43,900 nucleotides of DNA. Source: Bryobacterales bacterium. Lineage in GTDB: Bacteria; Acidobacteriota; Terriglobia; Bryobacterales; Bryobacteraceae. A program made the translations under genes and the position numbers. The notes under the pieces were generated by a model. That model ran no database searches, had not been told where the DNA came from, and saw nothing but the letters and a program-made list of their open reading frames with translations. Positions 24,648 through 33,774 of this stretch are shown here, piece by piece; the stretch's first letter is position 1, and every line of letters starts with the position of its first letter. The DNA is taken from positions 1 through 43,900 of the forward strand of contig PLFE01000180.1 of the NCBI GenBank assembly GCA_003136675.1, written 5' to 3'.

Positions 24648-26561
24648 CTATTTATAGCTACGTTGGGACGGATGCACATACTCAAATTCGAGCTGCTCTT
24701 TCACTAATGATGGCGGCGAGCCGAGGCCGTTCCAGCCCCACGCGGCAACATAGGAATAGTGTTCGTCGTCCCGCAGAGCTTCGCCCTCTTCAGTTTGATA
24801 CTCCTCGCGGAAATGGCCGCCGCAGCTTTCATTGCGATCGAGCGCGTCGATGCACATCAGTTCGGCCAGTTCCATGAAATCGGCCACGCGGCCGGCGTTT
24901 TCAAGCTGCTGGTTGAGGTCCTCGCCGGAGCCGGGCACGTTTACATCGCGCCAGAACTCTTCACGTAGTTCGCGGATCTTTCCGATGGCGTGTTCCAGGC
25001 CCGCTGCGTTGCGGGACATACCGCAGTAATCCCACACGATTTTTCCGAGTTCGCGGTGGAAACTGGTTACCGTGCGGTCACCCTTGATGGCCAGAAGGCG
25101 TTGCGTGATGGCGTCCACATTGTGCTCCGCTTCAAGAACTTCGGGACGCGAGCCGTTGATCTTCTCCAGTTTGGTTGTGGCTAAGTAATCGCCCACGGTG
25201 TAAGGAAGAACGAAGTAACCGTCGGAAAGGCCCTGCATGAGGGCGCTGGCGCCGAGGCGATTGGCGCCATGATCGGAGAAATTCGCTTCACCAAGAACAA
25301 ACAGCCCGGGGACGGTGCTCATCAGTCGGTAATCCACCCAAAGGCCACCCATGGTGTAGTGGATGGCTGGATAGATCCGCATGGGCACCTTGTAGGGATC
25401 TTCGCCGGTGATGCGGTTATACATCTCAAATAAGTTGCCATATCGTTCTTCGATAAGTGGCTGCCCGAGGCGCTTGATGGCATCGGCGAAATCAAGATAG
25501 ACGCCGAGGCCGGTCTCGCCTACGCCGCGGCCCGCGTCACAAACGATCTTGGCGTTGCGGGAAGCAACGTCTCGCGGGACAAGGTTACCAAAGCTGGGAT
25601 AGCGGCGTTCGAGATAATAGTCGCGCTCAGCTTCGGGGATTTGATCGGGCGAGCGCTTGTCCCCGGCTTTGAGCGGCACCCAGATGCGGCCATCGTTGCG
25701 GAGCGATTCGCTCATCAACGTTAGCTTCGACTGATAGTCGCCCGAAACGGGGATGCAGGTGGGATGGATTTGCGTGAAACAAGGATTGGCAAAACGCGCG
25801 CCGCGCTTGTGCGCCCGCCAGATGGCCGTGGTATTGGACCCCTTCGCATTAGTGGACAAGTAATAAACGTTTCCGTAGCCGCCGGTAGCGAGAACGACGG
25901 CATCGCCTAAGTACGATTCCATCTTGCCGGTGACTAAGTCACGGACGACAATGCCGCGCGCCCGGCCGTCGATCACGATAAGGTCGAGCATTTCCATGCG
26001 CGGAAACATTTTGACGGAACCCGCGTGGATCTGACGCTCCAGCGCCTGGTATGCGCCCAGCAGGAGTTGCTGCCCGGTCTGGCCGCGGGCGTAGAAAGTC
26101 CGCGAAACCTGGGCGCCACCAAAGGATCGATTCGCGAGCATGCCGCCGTATTCGCGGGCGAAAGGAACGCCTTGCGCGACGCATTGATCGATGATGTTGA
26201 CGCTGATCTGGGCCAGGCGGTAGACGTTGGATTCGCGGGCGCGGAAATCGCCGCCCTTTACCGTGTCATAGAACAGGCGGAAGATGCTGTCGCCGTCATT
26301 CTGATAGTTCTTGGCGGCGTTAATGCCGCCTTGCGCGGCGATGGAGTGGGCGCGGCGCGGGCTGTCCTGAAAGCAGAAGCACTTCACGTTGTAGCCCAAT
26401 TCTCCGAGAGAAGCGGCGGCGGAAGCACCCGCCAGACCGGAACCCACCACTAACAAGTTGTACTTACGCTTGTTCGCCGGATTCACCAGCTTCATGTCGA
26501 ACTTAGTCTGATCCCAGGCTTCTTCAATGGGACCGGAAGGACTGCGCGAGTCGAGGCTCAT
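24648..26561 (-). CDS. sdhA: Succinate dehydrogenase/fumarate reductase flavoprotein subunit
   Basis: The 637-residue catalytic subunit oxidises succinate (or reduces fumarate) with covalently bound FAD. The dinucleotide fold is [19 protein letters not shown] (about 38-56); the FAD-linking histidine lies in [18 protein letters not shown]; substrate residues are in [15 protein letters not shown] and the active-site arginine region [15 protein letters not shown]. The C-terminal helical domain ends with [21 protein letters not shown]. Length and motifs fit the type B enzymes that use a single cytochrome b anchor, matching the SdhC encoded before it. Gaps to both neighbours are 9 bp. Confidence 0.97.
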   Translation of the reverse strand: MSLDSRSPSGPIEEAWDQTKFDMKLVNPANKRKYNLLVVGSGLAGASAAASLGELGYNVKCFCFQDSPRRAHSIAAQGGINAAKNYQNDGDSIFRLFYDTVKGGDFRARESNVYRLAQISVNIIDQCVAQGVPFAREYGGMLANRSFGGAQVSRTFYARGQTGQQLLLGAYQALERQIHAGSVKMFPRMEMLDLIVIDGRARGIVVRDLVTGKMESYLGDAVVLATGGYGNVYYLSTNAKGSNTTAIWRAHKRGARFANPCFTQIHPTCIPVSGDYQSKLTLMSESLRNDGRIWVPLKAGDKRSPDQIPEAERDYYLERRYPSFGNLVPRDVASRNAKIVCDAGRGVGETGLGVYLDFADAIKRLGQPLIEERYGNLFEMYNRITGEDPYKVPMRIYPAIHYTMGGLWVDYRLMSTVPGLFVLGEANFSDHGANRLGASALMQGLSDGYFVLPYTVGDYLATTKLEKINGSRPEVLEAEHNVDAITQRLLAIKGDRTVTSFHRELGKIVWDYCGMSRNAAGLEHAIGKIRELREEFWRDVNVPGSGEDLNQQLENAGRVADFMELAELMCIDALDRNESCGGHFREEYQTEEGEALRDDEHYSYVAAWGWNGLGSPPSLVKEQLEFEYVHPSQRSYK

Positions 26562-26570
26562 ATTTCCTTT

Positions 26571-27266
26571 CTACCTGGCTCCCGAGGTGGTGACAAACCC
26601 CGCCAGCACGGCTATCGGGATGGAGAGGAAGCCGAGAGTAATGACGATGGCAATCAATCGCGCGGCGCTCTTGATAAAGGGCGAGCGCGTTGGCGAGGTG
26701 ATTCCGAGAGACTGGAACATGCTCCACACCCCGTGGCTGAGGTGCATGCCGAGTAAGACCATCGCGATGATGTAGAACACGGAGATGGGCCACTGCTGGA
26801 AGCTCAGAACCACATTGTCGTAGGGATGCCCTTCCATTACCGGACCAGTGAGCAGGAAAGTGAACTGCGCGAGATGATAGACGATGAAAGCGCCCACGAT
26901 GGGTCCGCTCCAGTACATGGTTCGCGAGGCATAACTGGCGGCGGCGTTGTCTTTCTTGACATAGGAGACGGCCCGCGCCGATTTACCCAGCAGCGCCAGT
27001 TGGACGGTAGTGACAATGTGCAGCGTGACGCACACCAGAAGGACGATGCGCGCGGACCAGAGCGCGGCCGGCAGTGAACGCAGGAAGATGGCGTAGTTAT
27101 CGAACTTGGCTTGCCCTTCGAAAACCTGCAGATTGCCGGCGAGGTGTCCGAGGATGAAGGCGAAGAGAACCACTCCGGTCACGGCCATGATGGCCTTTTT
27201 GCCTACGGTGGTTTGGTAGAACCGGAAGACACGGTCGATGGGGGCCGGGACGGCCAGGGAACTCAT
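26571..27266 (-). CDS. sdhC: Succinate dehydrogenase cytochrome b subunit (type B anchor)
   Basis: The 231-residue membrane anchor has five hydrophobic helices (around AIMAVTGVVLFAFILGHLAG, RIVLLVCVTLHIVTTVQLAL, VGAFIVYHLAQFTFLL, ISVFYIIAMVLLGMHLSHGV and AIVITLGFLSIPIAVLAGF) with histidines in helices 1-4 positioned as ligands for two b haems. This is the single-subunit diheme anchor of B. subtilis-type enzymes, so no SdhD is expected. ATG 27266 follows ACAGGAACAACAC and is preferred to a start at 27296, which would add ten hydrophilic residues overlapping the promoter-like TATAAT. It is the first gene of sdhCAB. Confidence 0.95.
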   Translation of the reverse strand: MSSLAVPAPIDRVFRFYQTTVGKKAIMAVTGVVLFAFILGHLAGNLQVFEGQAKFDNYAIFLRSLPAALWSARIVLLVCVTLHIVTTVQLALLGKSARAVSYVKKDNAAASYASRTMYWSGPIVGAFIVYHLAQFTFLLTGPVMEGHPYDNVVLSFQQWPISVFYIIAMVLLGMHLSHGVWSMFQSLGITSPTRSPFIKSAARLIAIVITLGFLSIPIAVLAGFVTTSGAR

Positions 27267-27300
27267 GTGTTGTTCCTGTGAATGGAGAGCATCCAATTCA

Positions 27301-27306
27301 ATTATA
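27301..27306 (-). promoter_or_regulatory. Candidate -10 element for sdhCAB
   Basis: On the minus strand TATAAT lies about 35 bp upstream of the preferred sdhC start (27266), in a short AT-rich stretch (CTTATAATTGAATTGG). No convincing -35 hexamer is visible at 16-18 bp, so this is half a promoter. Confidence 0.4.
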
Positions 27307-27342
27307 AGGATGCGGATTTGGGCGAATGGAGTTCTGAAAAAT

Positions 27343-27901
27343 TCAGGCGAGGATGTCGTGCACGGATAGTTGCCAGTCTGGCAATAGCGCGGTGCTGATG
27401 AGTTCAGCCTCGTTCAGCACGCGCATGGGGGCGTTGGCCCGCGTAGATCACTAGAGCGCCGGGTTGCGGGTAGATCTGCCAGACTTCCTGGGCGCCGGCG
27501 CGGAGATAGGTCCAGATCTTGCGGGTGCTGTCGGCGGTGCGTTCACTGGGCGAGATGATTTCGATGGCGATGTCAGGCGCGCCGGGAATCGGGATTCGGC
27601 GGCGATCAAGGTTGGTCCAGCGCTCGTGGAGGAGGACGCATACATCGGGGCGGACGCGAGTGGATTCGTCGGGGGCAAATTCGACGTCTGGGAGCGCTGC
27701 GCCTACTGGGGATGCCTGGAAGTATTGGCGCAAGCTCGCGCAGAAAGTGCTAACGATCAGTTGGTGTTCAGGCGTTGGACTTGGCACTTCGATCAGCTCA
27801 CCCTCAAGCAGTTCCCATTTCCGGCCTTCCTCGTAAGGCAGCGAGTCGAACTGCGCGCCTGCCATCGTGGTCGTTGTCGCCATTTCGGGTGCCGGTTTCA
27901 T
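27343..27901 (-). pseudogene. Uma2-family nuclease with 3' frameshift
   Basis: From ATG 27901 (or 27883) the protein matches Uma2 PD-(D/E)XK-like nucleases: YEEGRKWELLEGELIEVPSP, HQLIVSTFCASLRQYF, LPDVEFAPDESTRVRPDVC, PDIAIEIISPSERTAD and RKIWTYLRAGAQEVWQIYP. It stops early at 27404, but a second frame continues without break into RVLNEAELISTALLP and DWQLSVHDILA with TGA at 27345-27343, the expected family C-terminus. The frames join around a run of five C on the minus strand (about 27426-27430), so one extra C would explain it. The active-site region precedes the shift. It may be a real mutation or an assembly error. Uma2 genes occur in many copies in cyanobacteria and Acidobacteria; their role is unclear. 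Confidence 0.75.
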
Positions 27902-27912
27902 TATCGCGCTTT

Positions 27913-28656
27913 TCAATGACCTTCCGTATAATCCGGTGGAATTTGAAACAGCGCTGGATCGGGTGGCGTTTGCGAAATGTTCGTCAGTTCGTAAGTGGTC
28001 AATCCAAAGCGCGGATCGGAATTCGAACTCTTCAACAGCAGCTTGAGATCGTCGGAATACCAACGCTCATTCACCACTTTGAGATCATTGTCGTTTCCAA
28101 TCGTGCCGGCCGGTATCGTCGTTGTGACGCGCGCGCCCCTGGCGTAAACGCCATTAACCGTTTGCGGCGTCAACTCTTCCGTCAGTGTCGTCGGTTCGGG
28201 CTTGGGTTTGCCCTTCCAACTGTGCGCTGAAGAACGATGCGCCAAAGCCGCAATTGTAACTGCGCTTTTCCCCGATGGATATTTCATGTAAGTCTTGCGA
28301 TCGGTTAGCTCGTACGTGAATCCCGCGACGGGGTCGAAGATCATCACGCCGGTGGAGGTCTCAATTCGCATCCGTCCCGAGACGTCGCGATAAAAGCGCT
28401 CGGTTTCGTCGGCGTGGATCCTCGACCCATCGAAGAGGCGCTGTTCGTTGTGGCGAACTTCGCTCGCCGAAACCGGCTTTCCCACCACCGGTCCGGTTTG
28501 ACCATCTATCGGAGGCAAGGCAAGCTTGTTCGGGGCCGAGCCAGGATCGGGCGTTGTCAACCACCAAACTTTCTGCTGAAACGCGTTTCCCGTTGCTGGG
28601 ATCTGGGCGGCGATCGGCATGCACGCCGCGATCAGGATCAGTATTTGTTTCGTCAT
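27913..28656 (-). CDS. Secreted protein of unknown function, third gene of second ECF module
   Basis: The 247-residue product has a signal peptide (MTKQILILIAACMPIAAQ) and a soluble beta-rich body: VRHNEQRLFDGSRIHADETE, FYRDVSGRMRIETSTG, VMIFDPVAGFTYELTD and a C-terminal ALFQIPPDYTE. The 'DP..g..y.Ld...r' and 'F.iP.dY' phrases recall exported acidobacterial and planctomycete proteins that follow ECF modules; no enzyme motif is visible. It starts 11 bp after the anti-sigma gene and ends 11 bp before the Uma2 start. It may sense or act on the envelope signal; inference from position. Confidence 0.78.
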   Translation of the reverse strand: MTKQILILIAACMPIAAQIPATGNAFQQKVWWLTTPDPGSAPNKLALPPIDGQTGPVVGKPVSASEVRHNEQRLFDGSRIHADETERFYRDVSGRMRIETSTGVMIFDPVAGFTYELTDRKTYMKYPSGKSAVTIAALAHRSSAHSWKGKPKPEPTTLTEELTPQTVNGVYARGARVTTTIPAGTIGNDNDLKVVNERWYSDDLKLLLKSSNSDPRFGLTTYELTNISQTPPDPALFQIPPDYTEGH

Positions 28657-28667
28657 TTGTAAGTCTC

Positions 28668-29213
28668 CTAATTGGAAGTAAGAACGGAACCTGTTAACAG
28701 CCGAATCGCGTGGGCGCGCCCGTCCTGCCCGAAGAGAATGTCGGCTTTCAGGACGGCTCCCGTATCGGGGGCGCGAACGTCAAAGCCAGCGGCGATCAAA
28801 GCGGAAACCGGTACATCCATGCGAACGATGGTCGAGCGTTCATAGGGAGTGAGGGGCGCGGTGTAGGGAATTTCGACGAACACCTCGCTCGAATTTTGCG
28901 GCACGGGAGTTGGATGACGCAGGACAACCGCGACAATCACCATGCATGCCGCAAGAGCGGCGCCGGCGGGGATCCACCAGCGAAGCCGTGGCCGCGGGGC
29001 TCCCGATGCCGCGTCAAACTCAGCCAATAGTTTCGCTTCCAGATCCGCTGGAGCGGGCATTTCGCGCGACAGACTTCCCAAGCCTGAATGGATCGCTTGC
29101 TGCGTCTGCAGGAACCGCGAACACTCGCCGCACGATGCAAAATGAGGATCGACAACTGGAGAACCCGAGCGAACGGATTCGATCGCCAGATCGCGAGCTT
29201 GCCGGCATTTCAT
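28668..29213 (-). CDS. Putative zinc-finger anti-sigma factor with one membrane helix
   Basis: The 181-residue protein begins MKCRQARDLAIESVRSG and has the zinc-finger motif HFASCGECSRF (H-x3-C-x2-C, about residues 24-34), a linker, a membrane helix (about 80-100, PAGAALAACMVIVAVVL) and an extracytoplasmic domain of about 80 residues. It should bind the sigma factor encoded just upstream, whose stop overlaps its ATG by 4 bp (29210-29213). The extracytoplasmic part differs from that of the other anti-sigma factor in this window, so the two modules probably read different signals. Confidence 0.85.
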   Translation of the reverse strand: MKCRQARDLAIESVRSGSPVVDPHFASCGECSRFLQTQQAIHSGLGSLSREMPAPADLEAKLLAEFDAASGAPRPRLRWWIPAGAALAACMVIVAVVLRHPTPVPQNSSEVFVEIPYTAPLTPYERSTIVRMDVPVSALIAAGFDVRAPDTGAVLKADILFGQDGRAHAIRLLTGSVLTSN

Positions 29214-29839
29214 GAGGGTCTCTCCTTACTTGGCTTGTTTAGGTTGGGCTGAAATTTCCGGGCCAGCAAAACGCGTCCGCGGTGCAGGCGCGAGCGGATA
29301 GTCCCTACCGCACACCCCAGTAATGCCGCGGCCTCATCATAGCTTTGGCCTTCGAGATCGCAAAACACGATAGCTTCCCGGTAGCGAAGGGGCAGAAGCG
29401 CGATGGCTTTGCGAAGCGACTCAGCATCAATCCCGCGAGTGAAATCGACGCCGGTGGAGAATGCCGTTACTTCACTGAAAGGCAGCCATCGCCGCTCGCT
29501 ACGCTGCCGCCGCTGCAACAACTTTCGCGCGACGCCTTTCAAAAATGCCGGCAGCACGCCCCGCTGCGGATCGAATTCCGAAGCATGATGAATCAGCCAT
29601 ACGAACGCATCCTGAGTAATTTCGGAAGCACTCGCCGGGTCGGCGGTCATGTGGAACGCAAAGCGAAACACCTCCGCGTGGTGGGCGCGATAAACGGCGG
29701 TGAAGGCATCGCGATCACCCGCGCGGAAGAGTTCAATCACCGAACTGTCGAGGGAACTTTCAACGCGCACGTATGCCGCTATCGCCGCCACGGGCGTCGG
29801 GAGTTCCAAAATGTTTGCGATCTTTGGCCGCGGCATCAT
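29210..29839 (-). CDS. ECF-type RNA polymerase sigma factor
   Basis: The 209-residue protein has sigma-2 (AFTAVYRAHHAEVFRFAFHM, SASEITQDAFVWLIHH, PAFLKGVARKLLQRR) and sigma-4 (LPLRYREAIVFCDLEGQSY followed by the helix-turn-helix DEAAALLGCAVGTIRSRLHRG). It directs polymerase to its own regulon, probably including this operon. ATG codons at 29839 and 29836 lack a clear ribosome-binding site, and a GTG about 23 codons in (VRVESSLDSS) is an alternative start closer to the usual ECF length. First gene of a sigma / anti-sigma / secreted protein operon with the same plan as the one at 6743-9010. Confidence 0.9.
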   Translation of the reverse strand: MMPRPKIANILELPTPVAAIAAYVRVESSLDSSVIELFRAGDRDAFTAVYRAHHAEVFRFAFHMTADPASASEITQDAFVWLIHHASEFDPQRGVLPAFLKGVARKLLQRRQRSERRWLPFSEVTAFSTGVDFTRGIDAESLRKAIALLPLRYREAIVFCDLEGQSYDEAAALLGCAVGTIRSRLHRGRVLLARKFQPNLNKPSKERPS

Positions 29840-29918
29840 TGCGTACGAGCTTATTGTCCTGGCAAGCCCGCTGAGGTCCCGAATATTTGGCGGCTCGTCA
29901 ACGCGGCTGTAGGTCAGG

Positions 29919-29958
29919 CCTATTCATAGGAACGCCCCTGTTCTCCGAGTAGAATAGG
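29919..29958. promoter_or_regulatory. Inverted repeats upstream of the second ECF sigma gene
   Basis: CCTATTCATAGG (29919-29930) is nearly self-complementary, and its left half CCTATTC pairs again with GAATAGG at 29952-29958. The element is 80 bp upstream of the sigma-factor start. It might be an operator; the rest of 29840-30033 shows only a 14-codon frame from GTG 29970 and nothing recognisable. Confidence 0.3.
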
Positions 29959-30033
29959 GAAAGGTGAACTGTGGAAAAGGAAGTATCCAAAGAACTCAAG
30001 GGCGTTTCGACGTAGTGATAAACATCGTGAATC

Positions 30034-30281
30034 GGCGGCGGTGACCTCTATGAGATTGCAGCCGCATATGCTTTCCACCTCGCCGGGAGCCAGGCCTATT
30101 TAGACGGCAATAAAAGAACGGCTGTGCAGGCGGCCCTGGATTTTCTTGAGATCAACGGCGTTGACACCGAGCCTTTGCCGGGGCTTGACGCCTACGAGGC
30201 AATGATTCGAGTGGCGAAGCATGAAATTGACCGCACAGGCCTGGCTGTATGTTCCGCGAAGTGTTAGGTCCGAAAATCTGA
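30034..30281 (+). pseudogene. Doc/Fic-family toxin remnant
   Basis: The frame from 30034 reads GGGDLYEIAAAYAFHLAGSQ, then AYLDGNKRTAVQAALDFLEI, the Fic core motif (GNKR) of death-on-curing toxins, and continues through LDAYEAMIRVAKHEIDRTGLA. It stops at 30265-30267, while an overlapping frame gives the expected end MFREVLGPKI with TGA at 30279-30281, indicating a frameshift at about 30245-30250. The first 40-50 residues are absent and stops precede the fragment, so the toxin is 5'-truncated as well. No antitoxin was found in the 190 bp upstream. Confidence 0.75.
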
Positions 30282-30298
30282 AATCTTCCTGGATCTCC

Positions 30299-32335
30299 CT
30301 ACCAGACCCGACACGCCTTCGGCGCCACCATCGGATCCCCCACCTTGCACGAGAACGCATGTTGGAATTCCGGTAGATTCTCCACTACCCCATTCACTCG
30401 GAACTGTCCCGGTGAATGTGGATCGGTCGCCGCGGCAACTTTGGATTGGGCGTCCGCTACGTTCTGACACCAGATTTGCGCATAGCCCAGAAAGAAGAGC
30501 TGTTCCTGCGTATATCCGTCTTCCTTCTTCGGCAGAACCTTATCGGCCAGGTCGCGGATCAGAGCCGCATAGGCCAGGTGGATGCCTCCGTTGTCCGCCG
30601 CGTTTTCACCCAGCGTAAGCTTGCCGTTCAATGTGACGCCGTCCACCGGGCTGAAACTGCCGTATTCATTCACGATGCAATCGGCCTTCTCGGTGAAGTT
30701 CTTGGCGTCTTCCGGAGTCCACCACTCGCGCAGGTTGCCGGTTCCGTCATAGCGCCGGCCCTGGTCATCAAATCCGTGCGTCAGTTCGTGTCCCACCACA
30801 ACCCCGATGGCCCCGTAATTCACAGCGTCGTCGGCTTTCGCGCTGTAGAACGGGGGCTGCAGAATGCCCGCCGGGAAATTGATGTTGTTTTCCGGCGGAT
30901 TGTAATAGGCGTTCACGGTAGGCGGTGTCATGCCCCATTCGGATTTATCCACGGGCTTGCCAATCTTGTTCAGGTCGCGGCGCTCTTCAAATGCAGCGGC
31001 GCGGACAACATCCCCCAGATAGTCGTTCCGGTTAATTTCGATGCTGGAATAATCGCGGAAATGCTCGGGGTAGCCGATCTTGTTGGACACGAGGCGCAGC
31101 TTCTCGAATGCCTCCTTCTTGGTGGCGTCGGTCATCCACGTGGCGGTTCGGATGTCCATCTGCATCGATTTTTCGATCTCACCAACCAGTTCGAGAGCCT
31201 TGTCCTTGGCCGGGCCGCTGAATGCGACCTGGATGAATTTCTCCCCAAGAGCTTCGCCCAGCGCGCGGTCGTCCGATCGCACGCAACGCTTCCAGCGCGG
31301 GGCAAGTTCTTTTTGCCCGCTGAGCGTGCGGCCCCAGAAATCGAAGTTCTCGTCGACGTAGGCTTGCGGAAGTTCGTTCGCCATCTCATGAATCACGTGC
31401 CAGATCAGATAGATCTTGATATCGTCAAGGCTAGTGTTCGCGATCAGCGGCTCCAGGCCCTTGAAGAAATCGGGATTGCCGACATTGACCTTCTCAAACG
31501 CGGGCGCTCCATCATCTGTGAAATAGACGTTCCAGTTGAAATCCGGCGTGAGTTTGGGAAGGTCCGCCATGGTCATCGGGTGATATGTGTTATCGGGATT
31601 GCGGCGAAGAACGCGATCCATGGAGATGGTCGCGAGGGCCGTTTCAATCCGCATCACCACGTCCGCTTGCGCCTTCGAATCCCACTGCATGCCTTCCGAC
31701 TTGGCCAGCAGGTCGAACATGTTAGCGACGTGTACCACGTATTTCTCGCGGATGTCCTTGAACTTGTCCTTCAGGTAATAGTCCCTATCGGGCAGGCTCA
31801 GGCCGCCCTGATCGACGTCGGCGATATTGACGCTGGAATTCTTCTGGTCAGGCTCGGAGCCGAAGCGGAACATGGTCCGCATCCCGTTCTTGTTCAGCCT
31901 GGCGAATTCCATCGCCAGTTGGTCCTTCGTGGGCAGGTGGTGGATCGATTCAAGAAGAGACTGGATTCCCTGGAGCCCTTGCTGATCCACGGTCTTCACG
32001 TCCATGCATGCGGCATAGAAGTCGCCGATTTCCTTGTCAATCTGGGAACGCCCGGCCGCGGGCTGCGCCGATTTCTCAAGAATGTCGCGCTCGATGCCCA
32101 GGTTGCGCTCGGCCAGTTCGTCGAAGCGACCCCAACGGGACTTGTCCGGCGGAATCGGGTTTTGGGCGCGCCAGGTTCCGCACGCGTACTGATAGAAGTT
32201 TGTGCACGGGCTGACGCCAGTGTCGATCGCGCCAATGTCAATGCCGGATTCGCCGAAGTGCGGAACGTATTGAGGTGTTTGGGCCAGGGACAGCGTGGAG
32301 ATCAGGAGCAGAAGAAGAGACGATCGCTGGAGCAT
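30299..32335 (-). CDS. M13-family zinc metallopeptidase (neprilysin/PepO-like)
   Basis: The 678-residue exported endopeptidase has a signal peptide (MLQRSSLLLLLISTLSLAQ), the family N-terminus DTGVSPCTNFYQYACGTW, and the catalytic domain NAYYNPPENNINFPAGILQP, zinc motif VVGHELTHGFDDQGRRYD (about 510-528) and the third ligand in GENAADNGG. It ends in the typical CRVW. M13 enzymes cleave peptides outside the cytoplasm. It lies 19 bp after the M28 peptidase gene, so the two form a peptide-scavenging unit. A long open frame on the opposite strand (30416-32542) is a codon-bias shadow. Confidence 0.95.
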   Translation of the reverse strand: MLQRSSLLLLLISTLSLAQTPQYVPHFGESGIDIGAIDTGVSPCTNFYQYACGTWRAQNPIPPDKSRWGRFDELAERNLGIERDILEKSAQPAAGRSQIDKEIGDFYAACMDVKTVDQQGLQGIQSLLESIHHLPTKDQLAMEFARLNKNGMRTMFRFGSEPDQKNSSVNIADVDQGGLSLPDRDYYLKDKFKDIREKYVVHVANMFDLLAKSEGMQWDSKAQADVVMRIETALATISMDRVLRRNPDNTYHPMTMADLPKLTPDFNWNVYFTDDGAPAFEKVNVGNPDFFKGLEPLIANTSLDDIKIYLIWHVIHEMANELPQAYVDENFDFWGRTLSGQKELAPRWKRCVRSDDRALGEALGEKFIQVAFSGPAKDKALELVGEIEKSMQMDIRTATWMTDATKKEAFEKLRLVSNKIGYPEHFRDYSSIEINRNDYLGDVVRAAAFEERRDLNKIGKPVDKSEWGMTPPTVNAYYNPPENNINFPAGILQPPFYSAKADDAVNYGAIGVVVGHELTHGFDDQGRRYDGTGNLREWWTPEDAKNFTEKADCIVNEYGSFSPVDGVTLNGKLTLGENAADNGGIHLAYAALIRDLADKVLPKKEDGYTQEQLFFLGYAQIWCQNVADAQSKVAAATDPHSPGQFRVNGVVENLPEFQHAFSCKVGDPMVAPKACRVW

Positions 32336-32354
32336 TCGACCATTCTATGCTGTT

Positions 32355-33734
32355 CTACTTCAGGTCGGAAAGGCGATCGGGCATATCCGCCAGCACGTAG
32401 CTCATCACGGCCATGGCGGCGACACTCTCGCGGAAGTCTTGCGGATTCACTTTATCGAACGTGTCGGCTTCGGTATGGTGCCAGTCGAAGTAGTGCGCGC
32501 CGGAACTCAGTTGGCCGAGGCCGGGCACACCCGCCTCCATGAGAGGCTCGATATCGGACCCTCCGCCGCCGCGCTGGATCTGATTCGCGCCAATGGGCGT
32601 GAGCAGGCTCGCGATCTCACGCAGCGCCTCCATTGCGCGACTCGGCGGCGAGTGCTCCCCTTCGCCGAAGCCAAACCCCAGAGGCTTCTCGGCGCCTCCA
32701 TCCATTTCGATAGCCGCCACATGCTTCAGTACCGAATCGCCCAGCATAGACCGGTAGGCGCGGCCGCCAGCGCCGCCATTTTCTTCATTCACCCAGAAAA
32801 CGACACGAATGGTGCGCCGCGGCTTTAGCCCCAGCCGCTTGATCAGCCCCGCAGCTTCCAGTGACACCATAATGCCCGAGCCGTCGTCTTGCGCGCCCTG
32901 GCCCACGTCCCAGGAATCGATATGGCCCCCCATCACGACGATCTCCTCGGGCTTCTCGGATCCCGGGATGTCTCCAATCAGATTGGCGGAGGTGGCGTCG
33001 GGCTCGAAATGGGCGGACATTTTCAACCGCACTTTCACAGAGTTGCCCCTCAACGCCAGCCGGTGCATCCATTCCGCATCTTCGATGGTGACCGCCGCCG
33101 CTGGAATCTGCGGAGAATCCGCCAGGTAGACCAGAGTTCCTGTGTGCGGAGTCCGCAGACTGATTGGGGTGATGGAGCGCACAAGAACGGCAACTGCCCC
33201 GAGCGCGGCCGCGCGGGAAGGCCCGCTGACGCGGTAGGTAACAGTGCGGCCGTACCCCTGAAAAGGCGCATCAAACAATACAATGTTGCCGCGAACCTTG
33301 GCTGCGCCCAGCGCGCTAAGCTCCTCGAAATTAGAAACCACAACGACGTTCGCGGTGATGCCTTGAGCCGGGGTTCCGACGCTGTTGCCTAAGCCAAGGA
33401 TGGGAAGGTTGCGGTCCAGCGGAGAAATCGCGGTGAGGGATTCTTCACCGCGCACCCAGTGCGGAACCTTGACGCTTTGCGCCCGCACGTTCTCGAGGCC
33501 TGCCCGTTTCATCTCCTCGAAACCCCACGCCACGGCGCGGTCGAGTGAAGAGGAGCCGCTGAGGCGATTCCCTATACGGTCGCAAAGAAACTCCAGACGG
33601 TCCAGACTGTGAGGGTCAGTCGTAGCAGCTTCGATGAGACGTTTGGCCGTCTCGCCATACTGAGAGGACACCGGCCCCTCAGCCGCCTGAATGAAACACG
33701 TACTGAAAATTACAGCAATGAGGAACCGAGCCAT
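32355..33734 (-). CDS. M28-family metallopeptidase (carboxypeptidase Q-like)
   Basis: The 459-residue exported peptidase has a signal peptide (MARFLIAVIFSTCFIQAA), a PA-domain insert (about 110-220, GNIVLFDAPFQGYG) and the co-catalytic zinc site: MGGHIDSWDVGQGAQDDGSG split by the bridging aspartate, WVNEENGGAGG (general-base glutamate pair), AIEMDGG and the last histidine in DWHHTEADT. The enzyme trims di- or oligopeptides. It stands between a small unknown gene and the M13 peptidase in one directon (gaps 40 and 19 bp). Confidence 0.94.
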   Translation of the reverse strand: MARFLIAVIFSTCFIQAAEGPVSSQYGETAKRLIEAATTDPHSLDRLEFLCDRIGNRLSGSSSLDRAVAWGFEEMKRAGLENVRAQSVKVPHWVRGEESLTAISPLDRNLPILGLGNSVGTPAQGITANVVVVSNFEELSALGAAKVRGNIVLFDAPFQGYGRTVTYRVSGPSRAAALGAVAVLVRSITPISLRTPHTGTLVYLADSPQIPAAAVTIEDAEWMHRLALRGNSVKVRLKMSAHFEPDATSANLIGDIPGSEKPEEIVVMGGHIDSWDVGQGAQDDGSGIMVSLEAAGLIKRLGLKPRRTIRVVFWVNEENGGAGGRAYRSMLGDSVLKHVAAIEMDGGAEKPLGFGFGEGEHSPPSRAMEALREIASLLTPIGANQIQRGGGGSDIEPLMEAGVPGLGQLSSGAHYFDWHHTEADTFDKVNPQDFRESVAAMAVMSYVLADMPDRLSDLK

Positions 33735-33751
33735 CTCGACAAATAGTAGCA

Positions 33752-33773
33752 GGGCCGCGGAATGCGGCGGCCC
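33752..33773 (-). other. Stem-loop between orphan gene and M28 peptidase
   Basis: GGGCCGC (33752-33758) and GCGGCCC (33767-33773) form a 7-bp GC-only stem with an 8-nt loop, directly after the stop of the gene at 33775. No T-run follows, so it is at best a weak or non-canonical terminator or a processing hairpin. Confidence 0.45.
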
Positions 33774-33774
33774 G

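Noticed and set aside
30416-32542. A 708-codon plus-strand open frame opposite the M13 peptidase
   Set aside because: The opposite strand has a signal peptide, zinc motif and family C-terminus; the plus-strand frame has none.
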